Assembly: GCF_004361815.1 (NCBI RefSeq) | Contig: NZ_SNWA01000004.1 | Location: forward strand, 124,001-188,000 | Direction: 5' to 3' | Source: Paraburkholderia sp. BL10I2N1 | GTDB lineage: Bacteria > Pseudomonadota > Gammaproteobacteria > Burkholderiales > Burkholderiaceae | DNA: 64,000 nucleotides | Part shown: positions 8,207 through 17,500 of the stretch, in pieces | How the letters are laid out: the number at the start of each line of letters is the position of its first letter | Numbering within the stretch: the stretch's first letter is position 1 | Position numbers and translations under genes: made by a program | The notes under the pieces: generated by a model | Seen by the model: only the letters and a program-made list of their open reading frames with translations | Databases searched by the model: none | Told to the model about the DNA's origin: nothing

Positions 8207-8794
8207 ATGAACAGACGGAACTTTGTGCTGAAGACCGCGGCGGCCACAGCCGCTGCGAGTTTGACCCTTGCGGGTTGCACCGCGACCTCAGGCAGCGGCA
8301 AGAGCCCTGAAACCGATGCCTCGAAGCGTCAGGCGATCGACGCGAGTGTTGATGGCACCTTGTCACGGCTTTTCGCGCAGGTAGGCGGTTCACACGAACT
8401 CGCCGCGAAGGCCCAGGGGATCCTGGTGTTCCCGGATGTGAAGAAGGCGGCCTTCATCGTTGGCGCCGCGTATGGCGAAGGCGCGTTGCGTGTCGGTGGC
8501 AAGACGGTTGGCTACTACAGCACAGCGGCGGCGTCCTTTGGATTCCAGGCCGGGGCCCAGTCGACCGCCATCATTTTCCTCTTCATGACGCACGATGCGC
8601 TTGCGAACTTCCAGAGCTCGGCTGGCTGGTCGGCCGGCGGCGACGTCGCGGTATCGGTTGTGAAAGTGGGCGCGAACGGTTCAATCGATACGACTTCCGC
8701 TTCCTCGCAGGTGGTGGCCCTTGTGCTCACCAATACCGGTCTGATGGCGGATGCGTCAGTGAACGGCGCCAAGGTCACCCGGCTCAACCTGTGA
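8207..8794 (+). CDS. YSC84/SYLF-domain lipoprotein, copy B
   Basis: The start at 8207 follows GGAGAACGATA, the same ribosome-binding site as in copy A. The 195-residue product shares the MNRRNF start, the LAGC lipobox and the whole SYLF-type domain with copy A, differing at about 16 positions, mostly conservative (for example Arg to His and Glu to Ala in the VGGS-ELAAK and VGA-YGEG segments). Both copies keep intact frames and motifs, so both are probably functional. The different upstream arrangement suggests that the two may be expressed differently. Confidence 0.88.
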   Translation: MNRRNFVLKTAAATAAASLTLAGCTATSGSGKSPETDASKRQAIDASVDGTLSRLFAQVGGSHELAAKAQGILVFPDVKKAAFIVGAAYGEGALRVGGKTVGYYSTAAASFGFQAGAQSTAIIFLFMTHDALANFQSSAGWSAGGDVAVSVVKVGANGSIDTTSASSQVVALVLTNTGLMADASVNGAKVTRLNL

Positions 8795-8922
8795 GGGATC
8801 GAGCGGCTTGCCCCGATGCAGCAGGATCGCCTGACCGGATCGGTATCGATGGCTTGTCTCCTTGATGTTGGCGCAAGCGATCGAGATCCCATAGGTAGAG
8901 GATCAGGCTGCACGGCATCATC

Positions 8923-8942
8923 AGCCTAAGGTCCTATTGCCC
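8923..8942 (+). promoter_or_regulatory. degenerate DosR-like box F, upstream of ppk2
   Basis: The site AGCCTAAGGTCCTATTGCCC keeps the right half (GGTCC, then TATT and CCC as in box D) but has a poor left half. It ends 72 bp before the ppk2 start codon, the same spacing as box D before its gene, which is the reason for listing it. Confidence 0.4.
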
Positions 8943-9014
8943 GCCGGCCACCCGGCGACAATAGTCGTCAAGGTATGCAATCCGGCTGCGACCAGAAGGC
9001 AGGGAGGCGAGATC

Positions 9015-9836
9015 ATGTCCAGAACGGCAGATGAGGGGAAGACAAACGGCCCGAAGCACGCACAAAAGGTCGACAACAAGACCTATCTGAAGGAACTGGC
9101 GCGGCTCCATGCCGAACTGGTCAAGCTTCAGGAGTGGGTGGTGAAGAGCGGCGCGAAGGTCTGCGTGATATTCGAAGGGCGCGATGGCGCAGGCAAGGGC
9201 GGCACGATCAAGGCGATCACCGAACGCGTCAGTCCGCGCATCTTCCGCGTCGTCGCGCTGCCGGCACCGACCGAGCGGGAAAAGAGCCAGATGTACATTC
9301 AGCGCTATTTGCCGCATCTGCCCGCGGCGGGCGAGATCATCCTGTTCGACCGCAGTTGGTACAACCGGGCGGGGGTCGAGCGCGTGATGGGCTTCTGCAC
9401 GAACGATCAGGTGCAGGAGTTTCTGCGGGTCGTGCCGCTTGTCGAACATGCAGTCATCCAGTCAGGTGTCATCCTGATCAAGTACTGGCTGGAGGTGAGC
9501 CCCGAAGAACAGACCCGGCGGCTCGAATCGCGGATGCACGACGAGCGGAAGATATGGAAGCTGTCGCCAATGGACCTCGAATCCTATCGCCACTGGTACG
9601 ACTACTCGCGCGCGCGCGATGAAATGTTTGTGATGACGGATACCGAATTCGCACCGTGGCATGTCGTGGTGTCGAACGACAAGAAGCGCGCGCGCCTGAA
9701 TCTGATCACTCATCTGCTGAGCCAGATTCCTTATCAAGCCGTCCCACGCGAGAAGGTTTCCTTGCCGCCGCGACAGAAATCGCGAGGCTATGAAGATCCA
9801 GACTACCCGTACAAGTACGTGCCCGAGAAGTTCTGA
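9015..9836 (+). CDS. ppk2: polyphosphate kinase 2 (PPK2)
   Basis: The start at 9015 follows GGGAGGCGAGATC and gives 273 residues, the usual size of one-domain PPK2. The Walker A loop GRDGAGKGG lies at residues 55-63 and the Walker B/lid segment is ILFDRSWYNRAGVERVMG. Also present are the PTEREKSQMYIQRYLPHLP segment and WKLSPMDLES. PPK2 enzymes transfer phosphate between polyphosphate and nucleoside mono- or diphosphates in the cytoplasm; which direction and nucleotide this one prefers cannot be told. It stands alone between YSC84 copy B and the hybrid regulator, with a possible DosR-like box 72 bp upstream. Confidence 0.93.
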   Translation: MSRTADEGKTNGPKHAQKVDNKTYLKELARLHAELVKLQEWVVKSGAKVCVIFEGRDGAGKGGTIKAITERVSPRIFRVVALPAPTEREKSQMYIQRYLPHLPAAGEIILFDRSWYNRAGVERVMGFCTNDQVQEFLRVVPLVEHAVIQSGVILIKYWLEVSPEEQTRRLESRMHDERKIWKLSPMDLESYRHWYDYSRARDEMFVMTDTEFAPWHVVVSNDKKRARLNLITHLLSQIPYQAVPREKVSLPPRQKSRGYEDPDYPYKYVPEKF

Positions 9837-10330
9837 GAGCGGCTGCGCACGCGACTCAGAACAGGCGGGCTGTTTCGCTTTGCGCCTGACCTTCGAGGGT
9901 GCCGTGCATGCATTTTCTGCATCTCAACGGCACATCCACCATTTGAAGTATTCCGCGGCTTCCCGTGGCTTCTGCCGGGAGGCCGTGTCTTTTCGAACAG
10001 CGTGCGGAAGATGTTAGTAAGCGTCCCGAGAAAACAGCGGATTTCTCGACTGTTTTGACCTGACACACCAGACAAGGCAAGGCAGAGGATTTTTCAGAAT
10101 AACGGGCTGAATTCCAATAGTCCCAATAAATTTCATATATTACTAACAGACGCGGAAGCGTGACGCTCACGCCAGTTGTGGGCGGACACTTCAATACCGG
10201 GTCCGTTCAGGGATCATTGCTGGATTGATCAGTCAGGTGTTCGGGGCGATGCGGCATGAATAGCCGCAGGCCTGCTGCGAATAAAATGTTGCTGCCCGAC
10301 ACCGCAAGGCACAGCACGGAGAGTCCGGTC
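9837..10330. other. intergenic region before the hybrid regulator
   Basis: No gene is supported. The stretch around 10080-10150 is clearly AT-richer than the rest (AATAAATTTCATATATTAC) and could hold the promoter of the regulator gene. No DosR-like box was found here. Confidence 0.5.
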
Positions 10331-12259
10331 ATGAATATCCCCACGCAGGATCAAGCCAATGTAGTGACGGAAGTCGTGTCAACTTTTGGGTGGTTCACGA
10401 ACTCATGGCCTGCCCGGCCGGGCGAGCACTATCCGGTGTCTGCGACGCTGGCTGGATACCCCTGGTCGGGCCGTCGCCCCGAAGGAGCGACACTCCACCC
10501 TGGAGCCGATGGCCTGAAGCCATTGCTCGACATGGTGCCCAGTGCGGTGATCGTCATTGACAAGGCTCTCAGGGTAGTACTGGTCAATGAACGTGCGGTG
10601 GCGCTTTTCGGCTATACATCGAAGGAGCTGGGCGGCATGTCCTTCGCCCAATTGTTTCCCCGCATGGCCGACAATGACGCGAAAGACCGATCCGGACCGT
10701 TTGCACCCGGCGCACCGTGTGATGGCCTGGCAGACTCCGGTGAGTTACGAACGGCCATCGCAAGGTGCAAGGATGGAGGCGAACGTGCGGTCAGCATGAA
10801 ATGCACGCGATACGCACCTGATGACGCATCCCTGTGGATCGTGATGATGATGGTCGACCCGTGTGAGCAGGAGAAAGCCCGTCATGCTGACCTGCAAAGG
10901 GCGCATCTTGCGTCCCTATCCGAGCTGGGCGAGATGGCGGCCGTTCTTGCGTATGAGGTCAACCAGCCTCTTACCGCCATCCTGAGCAACGCACAGTCTG
11001 CGCAGCGATTCCTGGAGTCGACCCCGAGCGATCTCTCCGACTTGCGAGAAGCATTGGCGGACATCGTGGCCGATGGCTGGCGGGCCACTGAAATCGTCCG
11101 CAAGCTGCGGCACTTCGTCAAGAGGGGCACTCCCGAGACGCTGCCGCTCGATCTGGGCAACCTCGTCCGCGGGGTGATGCACCTCTTGCGTCGCGATGCG
11201 GTGATGCGGGGCGTACGCGTGACGCTGGATGTCGCCAGGAATGTGCCGACGGTGCGCGGCGACAACATCCAGTTGCAGCAAGTCATGATCAATCTGCTGC
11301 TGAACGCGTTCGACGCAATAGAGGGATGCCGTGCGGAGGATCGCCTGGTGTCGGTGAAAATCAGTGCCGCGCCGCAAGGAGAGGGGGTCAAAATCACGGT
11401 GAGCGATCGCGGCCCTGGCCTGATTGCGGATCAGATCAGCGAGGTATTCAAGCCTTTCACCACATCGAAGCCGCAAGGGCTGGGGCTTGGCCTGCCGATC
11501 AGCCGCTCGATCGTCTCGATGCACCACGGACGCCTGTGGGCCGAAAGCAACAGCGACCGGGGCGCAACGTTCCACGTCCTGCTTCCATCAGCGAGCGCGG
11601 CTGAAGGCTCCGGACACGCGCCAGACCCAGTGAGCGGACCCGCTTCAGTGGTGTTCGTCGTCGATGACGACGAACACGTGCGCATCGCCCTCGGACGACT
11701 GATTCGCTCAGCCGGGTATCGCGTGGAGACGTTCGACAGCGCGGAGGCGTTTATTGCACGGGCCGATCTCGAGGGCCACCCGGCCTGTCTGCTGCTCGAC
11801 CTGCAACTTCCGGGTCTGAGTGGACTGGCGCTGCAACGCCAATTGCATGAGTGGCTGCCCATCATATTCATGTCCGGGCACAGCGACCTGAATTCCGCTG
11901 TCGATGCAATGAAGGCGGGCGCGACAGACTTTCTGCCAAAGCCGGTCAGTGAAAGCGTCCTGCTCGACGTGCTCGAACAGGCGCTCGAACGGGCGCGGCA
12001 GATGTTCGAGTCGCGCGCGAAACGGGCGGACATTCAGAACCGGCTCGATCATCTCACGCCGCGCGAGCGCGAAGTGATGACGCTCGTGGTGGCGGGCTAT
12101 TTGAACAAGCAGGTTGCAAGCGAGCTGGGCGCGGCAGAAAAGACGATCAAGATTCATCGCGCACGGGTGATGGAAAAGATGAAAGCCGGTTCGCTTGCCG
12201 AGCTGGTTCGTCTCGCCGAAAAGGCCGACTTTGCACCGACGAAAGGCGCAGGCCAATAG
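10331..12259 (+). CDS. hybrid sensor: PAS, histidine kinase, receiver and LuxR/FixJ HTH in one protein
   Basis: The start at 10331 has GGAG 9 bases upstream; an ATG at 10256 would add 25 unremarkable residues. Domain order is a PAS domain (about 60-170; MVPSAVIVIDKALRVVLVNE), HisKA (about 195-260) and HATPase (N box MINLLLNAFDAIE, then DRGPGL and GLGLGLPISRS). A receiver follows (VVFVVDDDEH, LLLDLQLPG, FMSGH, LPKPV), and the protein ends in a FixJ-type HTH (LTPREREVMTLVVAGYLNKQ, TIKIHRARVMEKMKA). The H box reads LAYEVNQPL, so the usual phosphoacceptor His is Tyr208 (TAT). Receiver residues are intact, so input from another kinase or phosphate-free activity is possible. It resembles a FixL-FixJ fusion and is the best candidate to bind the nearby palindromes. 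Confidence 0.9.
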   Translation: MNIPTQDQANVVTEVVSTFGWFTNSWPARPGEHYPVSATLAGYPWSGRRPEGATLHPGADGLKPLLDMVPSAVIVIDKALRVVLVNERAVALFGYTSKELGGMSFAQLFPRMADNDAKDRSGPFAPGAPCDGLADSGELRTAIARCKDGGERAVSMKCTRYAPDDASLWIVMMMVDPCEQEKARHADLQRAHLASLSELGEMAAVLAYEVNQPLTAILSNAQSAQRFLESTPSDLSDLREALADIVADGWRATEIVRKLRHFVKRGTPETLPLDLGNLVRGVMHLLRRDAVMRGVRVTLDVARNVPTVRGDNIQLQQVMINLLLNAFDAIEGCRAEDRLVSVKISAAPQGEGVKITVSDRGPGLIADQISEVFKPFTTSKPQGLGLGLPISRSIVSMHHGRLWAESNSDRGATFHVLLPSASAAEGSGHAPDPVSGPASVVFVVDDDEHVRIALGRLIRSAGYRVETFDSAEAFIARADLEGHPACLLLDLQLPGLSGLALQRQLHEWLPIIFMSGHSDLNSAVDAMKAGATDFLPKPVSESVLLDVLEQALERARQMFESRAKRADIQNRLDHLTPREREVMTLVVAGYLNKQVASELGAAEKTIKIHRARVMEKMKAGSLAELVRLAEKADFAPTKGAGQ

Positions 12260-12432
12260 TGCGGCACGAGCATGCGTCGTCTGAACCAGGCATCGCGCCC
12301 GCGTGCCTGTGCGGATCAGGCCTGTGTTCCTCGTCATTTCCTTCGGACTACCCCTTGTCGCACGTGGATACCCATCGGCGTCCGGTCGCGCCCGGTACCG
12401 TCGGTAGTCACACGCGATCCATCGAGGGCGGT

Positions 12433-12451
12433 GGACCAAAGTCCTATTCCC
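12433..12451 (+). promoter_or_regulatory. DosR-like palindromic box D, upstream of the lone receiver
   Basis: The site GGACCAAAGTCCTATTCCC has a perfect GGAC-N4-GTCC dyad and the shared downstream ATTCCC. It ends 76 bp before the receiver start at 12528, and TAGGCT, a possible -10, lies 18-19 bp downstream. That geometry fits an activator bound at or just over the -35 region. Confidence 0.6.
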
Positions 12452-12527
12452 GTTTTTACGCGAGTCCGCTAGGCTTGGTCTGCAGGATTATCCTTGCGAG
12501 ACCGACTGAAAGGTCCGGAAGCCCCCT

Positions 12528-12914
12528 ATGGGTAACCTCAAACCAACTGCGGCCGTTGTCGACGATGACGAATCTGTCGGAAGGGCGATCAAGCGCCTGT
12601 TGAGGTCGGTTGGCATAGAGGCGGAGGTATTCACCAGCGGTGAGGCGTTTCTGGACACGCTGTCGTCCCTGCCTTCGTACCAGCCGGACTGTGTGATCCT
12701 CGACATCCAGATGCCCGGTACCAACGGCCTGGAGATTCAGCACCAGTTGGTGGGCCGCGGGATGCCAGTCATCATGATCACGGCTGGCGACGACGCGCTC
12801 GCGCGTGAGCAGGCACTGGCGGCAGGCGCCGTCGGTTACCTGCGCAAGCCCTTCAACGGTTCTGTCCTGATTCGCATCGTTCAGGGCGCGATGGGGCTCC
12901 CGCCCACGCCCTGA
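12528..12914 (+). CDS. stand-alone receiver-domain response regulator
   Basis: The 128-residue product is a single receiver domain with no output domain. All key positions are present: the acidic pair in AVVDDDES, the phosphoacceptor Asp in CVILDIQMPG, the Thr in MITAGDD and the Lys in YLRKPF. Its sequence is FixJ-like (EVFTSGEAFLDTLSSLPSYQPDCVI). It follows the hybrid regulator by about 270 bp and has its own DosR-like box, so it may be a phosphate sink or competitor in the same pathway. The stop is followed by the RND operon after about 180 bp. Confidence 0.9.
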   Translation: MGNLKPTAAVVDDDESVGRAIKRLLRSVGIEAEVFTSGEAFLDTLSSLPSYQPDCVILDIQMPGTNGLEIQHQLVGRGMPVIMITAGDDALAREQALAAGAVGYLRKPFNGSVLIRIVQGAMGLPPTP

Positions 12915-12967
12915 CGCCATTTTCTCCTCGCTCCGATGGGGCGGGACGGCGCACGCCATGGTCATAT

Positions 12968-12988
12968 GGGACCAAAGTCTGATTGTCC
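12968..12988 (+). promoter_or_regulatory. DosR-like palindromic box E, upstream of the RND operon
   Basis: The site GGGACCAAAGTCTGATTGTC plus C has a near-perfect dyad (one mismatch at the right end) and the downstream GATT. It lies 108 bp before the ATG at 13097. It would place the efflux operon in the same regulon as the lipoproteins and ppk2. Confidence 0.55.
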
Positions 12989-13096
12989 TGGCTTCACGGG
13001 GTGACCACACTGGAATTCACGCAGCCGTCAGCCACGCTGACGCCATCCGGAGAACACGGATATGAAGAACCCGGACGCACTCAGTTGGATCACGCG

Positions 13097-14533
13097 ATGA
13101 ATACTGCCTCCGCTACAGCCGCGCTGCCGGGGCGGCCGGCGCGGGCCCCTGAGAGACTGGCTGGCGCGGCCAGCGATCCGACGCGGGCGCGCCAGGTTGC
13201 TGTTCACGGCACGCCGGTGCCGCTACTCCCACGGCTACTTCTTCTCGTTCGAAGCCCGCATCCGTGGCGTTGGAGGGCCATGCCGCCTGGCACAGTGGCC
13301 TTGACGCTGCTTATCGCGCTGCTCACGCTCGTCGCCGGATGCGGCAAGAAGGAAGCGCCGCCGGTAGCCAGTGCGCCCGAGGTCACGGTGATGACGGTCA
13401 CGCCGCGGGATACACCGGTCGAATTCGAATTCACCGCGCAGACCGAGAGTTCGCGTGAAGTCCAGATCCGCGCCCGCGTGGACGGCTTTCTCGAGCGGCG
13501 CACGTATGACGAAGGGGCACTGGTGAAGGTGGGCCAGACCATGTTTCTGATGGACCCCAAGCCGTTCGAGGCCGCGTTGCAGACGGCAAAAGGGCAACTG
13601 GCCCAGCAGCAGGCGAGGTACCAGGTGGCGAAGGCCAATCTCGCCCGTGTGCAACCGCTGGTCGCGCAGAACGCGTTGAGCAAGAAGGATCTCGATGATG
13701 CTATCGGCGGCGAGGCGCAGGCCGCCGCGGCCGTCATCGCCGCCAAGGGCGAAGTGGAGACCGCCGAGCTGAATCTCAGCTATACGAACATCAAATCCCC
13801 TCTGACCGGCCTGTCGAGCTTTGCGAAGCAACAGGACGGCAGCTATGTCACGGCGACCCAGTCAGGGTTGCTGACCACCGTGTATCAGCTCAATCCGATG
13901 TGGGTGAATTTCAGCATCTCCGAGAATGAAATGCTGAGATACCGGGACCAGATTGCCGCAGGACTGCTGCGCTTCCCGCCGAATAAAGAGTTCACCGTGT
14001 CGCTCGTCCTCGCGGACGGCTCGCTCTATTCGGAACGCGGCTCTATCGACTTCGCCAATCCCGCTTTCAGCACGGAAACGGGGACCTTTCTGGTGCGAGC
14101 CGTGTTCGACAATCCCAAAGCGGTGTTGCGTCCGGGACAGTTCGTGCGGGCGCGCGTGGGCGGAGCGATCCGGCCGAACGCGATTCTCGTGCCTCAGCGC
14201 GCGGTGCTGCAAGGCTCGAAAAGTCACTTTGTCTGGGTGGTGGACAACGAGTCGAAGGGCCATCAGCGGGTCGTCGAAGTTGGCGAATGGCATGGCGATG
14301 ACTGGTTCGTCATCGACGGACTGAAGGCCGGCGAGCGCGTCGTGGTTGACGGTGCGATCCGCGTCACGCCCGATACGCAGCTCAAGATCGTCCAGCGGCT
14401 GTCGGGCTCGGGCGGCCCGGCGCAACCGGCAGGCACTCAGGCAGGCACTCAGGCAGGCGCATCCGCGACATCCGCCGCGCCGTCAGTCGAAGCCCCGCCG
14501 GCGCCAGCCTCCGGCGCCAGCGCGCCCCAGTGA
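13097..14533 (+). CDS. RND efflux periplasmic adaptor (AcrA/MexE-type)
   Basis: The protein carries the lipoyl/barrel-sandwich segments (REVQIRARVDGFLERRTYDEG, VKVGQTMFLMDPKPFEAALQ), a coiled-coil hairpin (residues about 170-230) and the beta-barrel and membrane-proximal parts (GSIDFANPAFSTETGTFLVR, LRPGQFVRARVGG). A lipoprotein signal, TLLIALLTLVAGC, lies about 65-80 residues in; the true start may therefore be the ATG at 13280, since the preceding 61 residues look non-conserved. The C-terminal tail is rich in Ala, Pro and Gln with GTQA repeats. It is the first gene of the RND operon and acts in the periplasm linking pump and outer-membrane channel. Confidence 0.9.
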   Translation: MNTASATAALPGRPARAPERLAGAASDPTRARQVAVHGTPVPLLPRLLLLVRSPHPWRWRAMPPGTVALTLLIALLTLVAGCGKKEAPPVASAPEVTVMTVTPRDTPVEFEFTAQTESSREVQIRARVDGFLERRTYDEGALVKVGQTMFLMDPKPFEAALQTAKGQLAQQQARYQVAKANLARVQPLVAQNALSKKDLDDAIGGEAQAAAAVIAAKGEVETAELNLSYTNIKSPLTGLSSFAKQQDGSYVTATQSGLLTTVYQLNPMWVNFSISENEMLRYRDQIAAGLLRFPPNKEFTVSLVLADGSLYSERGSIDFANPAFSTETGTFLVRAVFDNPKAVLRPGQFVRARVGGAIRPNAILVPQRAVLQGSKSHFVWVVDNESKGHQRVVEVGEWHGDDWFVIDGLKAGERVVVDGAIRVTPDTQLKIVQRLSGSGGPAQPAGTQAGTQAGASATSAAPSVEAPPAPASGASAPQ

Positions 14534-14545
14534 AGGACGGCTGCG

Positions 14546-17500
14546 ATGAGCATCTCCCACTTCTGCATCGACCGACCGATCTTCGCGTCCGTGATCTCGA
14601 TCGTCATCACCCTGGGCGGTGCATTGACGATGCTCGCGCTGCCCGTCGCCCAGTATCCGGACATCACGCCGCCGCAGATCACAATTTCGACCACTTATCC
14701 GGGGGCGAGTGCGGACGTTGTCGCGAACAACGTGGCTGCGCCAATCGAGCAACAGGTGAACGGCGCGGACAACATGATCTACATGAACTCGTCGAGTTCA
14801 TCCACCGGCAATCTGACGATCAACGCGTTCTTCGAAATCGGCACCAATCCGCAACTCGCGCAGGTCGACGTGCAGAACCGCGTGAACCTGGCGCTGCCGC
14901 AACTGCCGCAGTCCGTTCAGGCGCAGGGCGTGCAGGTGCAGAAGAAGTCGTCGGCGTTCATGATGGTTATCGCGATCTACTCGCCGGACCAGCGCTTCGA
15001 CAGCACGTACATCGCCAACTACGCGAACATCTATGTGCTCGATGCCCTCAAGCGGATTCCAGGCGCCAACCAGTCGAGTATCTTCGGTACGCCTGATTAC
15101 GCGATGCGCATCTGGCTCAAGCCCGACCGCATGGCGCAACTCGCCATCACGGCGACCGATGTGCAAAACGCGGTCGCGAACCAGAACCAGCAGTTCGCGG
15201 TCGGACGCATCGGGCAGTCGCCGACGGGCGAACCCGTTGAACAGTCGTTCGCGGTCACGACCACGGGCCGTCTCGCGGAGCCGGCGCAGTTCGAGAACAT
15301 CATCCTGCGTGCCGCCAGCGAAGGGTCGGCCATCGTGCGGCTCAAGGACGTAGGCCGGGCCGAGCTGGGGCAGAAGGATTACTCGATTCGCAGCCGTTTT
15401 CAGGGCAAGCCCGCCACGATCATCGCGGTCTACCAGCAACCGGGCGCCAACGCGCTCGACGTCTCGAAGCAGGTGCGCGCCGCGCTCGCCGAACTTGGCA
15501 AGTCGTTTCCGGAGGGGATCAAATACGAAATTGCGATGGACACCACCGAGTTCACGCGGGCGTCCATCTCCGACGTGGTCCACACGTTCTTCGAAGCGCT
15601 GGTGCTGGTGGTGATCGTCGTGTTCGTCTTCCTGCAAAGCTTGCGGGCGACCTTGATCCCGGTGCTGGCGGTGCCTATTTCGATTGTCGGCACCGCCATG
15701 GGCATGGCGCTGCTGGGGTTCTCGATCAACATGCTGACGCTGTTCGGGATGGTGCTCGCCATCGGCATCGTGGTCGACGATGCGATCGTGGTGATCGAGA
15801 ATGTCGAGCGCACGATGACCGTGCGCAAGCTCAATCCGAAGGACGCGGCCAAAGTGGCGATGGACGAGGTGGCGGGGCCGGTGATCGCGATTGTGCTCGT
15901 GCTGTGCGCGGTGTTTGTGCCGGTGGCGTTCGTGAGCGGCATTACGGGGCAGTTGTACAAGCAGTTCGCGATCACGATCGCGATTTCGGTGGTGATCTCG
16001 GGCATCGTCGCATTGACGTTGTCGCCGTCGCTGGCCGCGCTGCTGCTCAAGAGCGCGCATAAGGAGAAGAAGGGCTTTTTCCGCTGGTTTGAAAATTCGT
16101 TCGCGCGGCTGACGGCGAGTTATTCGCGCGCGATCCAGTTCGTCATCAAGCGCTTCGTGCTGGCTCTTCTGCTAATTGGCGGCATGATCGTGCTGACCGT
16201 GGTCATGATGAAGTCGATCCCCGGTGCTTTCCTTCCGCCAGAGGACCAGGGCTATCTGCTTGGCGCGGTCCAGATGCCGGATGCCGCGAGTCTCGATCGC
16301 ACGGGGGCCGTGTCCGATCAGGTCACCGAGTACTTCATGAAACAGGATGCCGTCGGCAGCATCACGACGGTCGACGGATACAGCCTGCTCGACGTGCAGA
16401 ACAAGAATAACGCCAGCACCTTCTTCGTCGGCCTGAAGAGTTTCGACGAGCGCTACACGCGGGCGAACCGCGCGACGCAGAACGCAAGAACCGTGCTGCT
16501 GGACGCCTACAAGACCTTGTCGCAGATCTCGGCCGGGATTGTGGTTCCGGTCAATCCACCGTCCATCCCGGGCCTCGGCACGACGGGCGGCACTGAAGTG
16601 TGGATCCAGAGTCAGGGCGACGCGACGATTGCCCAGCTCGCCGGGGTCGTCCAGCAGTTCATCGAGAAGGCGAGGAAGCGGCCCGAACTCTCACGCGTCA
16701 CGACGACCTTCAATGCTTCGTCGCAGCAGTTGCTGGTCGAGGTCGATCGGGAGAGGGCGCAGACGCTCGGGGTGCCGATCGAGGATGTCTACAGCTCGAT
16801 GCAGACGATGTTCGGTTCGCTTTATGTGTCGCAGTTCAACCGTTCGAGCCGGCTATGGCAGGTGATCCTGCAAGCCGATCCGACATACCGTCTCAAGCCT
16901 CAGGATCTTGACCAGATCTTCGTGCGCAGCAAGACCGGTGCGATGGTCCCGCTCAGGGCGGTCGCGACGTACCGGTATGTCACAGGTCCCGATCTGATTA
17001 CCCGTTTCAACAATTTCCCGGCCGTCCTCGTTACAGCGAATGCCGCGCCAGGCTACAGTTCGGGCCAGGTGATCAGCACGCTGGAAGAGCTTGCCACCGC
17101 GATGCCGCCCGGCTACGGCGTCGCGTGGAGCGGTGAGGCCTACGAAGCGCGAAAATCCGGCGGAACCTCCGGCGCGGTGTTCGTATTCGGGCTCGTGATG
17201 GTGTTCCTGATCCTCGCTGCGCAGTACGAAAAGTGGTCGTTGCCGATCGGTGTGATCATGGCGGTACCGTTCGCGCTGTTCGGCGCGTTGCTCGCCATCA
17301 TGATGCGCGGTCTCAACAACGACATCTACTTCCAGATCGGCCTCACCATGCTGGTCGCGCTCGCCGCGAAGAACGCGATTCTGATCTTCGAGTTCGCCGT
17401 CATCAACCGCGAAGCGGGCGCGTCGGTGCTGGATGCGACTGTGCGTGCGTCCGAAGAGCGGCTACGCCCGATTGTGATGACGTCGCTCGCCTTCATTCTC

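Larger units (their letters stand above)
7646..8794 (+). repeat. inverted duplication, right arm (YSC84 gene plus promoter, interrupted)
   Basis: This is the counterpart of 3567-4299. Matching blocks are 7646-7738 (promoter box, then AGTCGCCGG, ACGTGACCG and CATG) and about 8155-8794 (leader end and the coding region). The block between them has no counterpart in the left arm. Confidence 0.8.

Noticed and set aside
14798..16060. A 420-codon minus-strand frame opposite the RND pump
   Set aside because: It is His- and Arg-rich antisense of an unmistakable pump gene and has no ribosome-binding site or family pattern.
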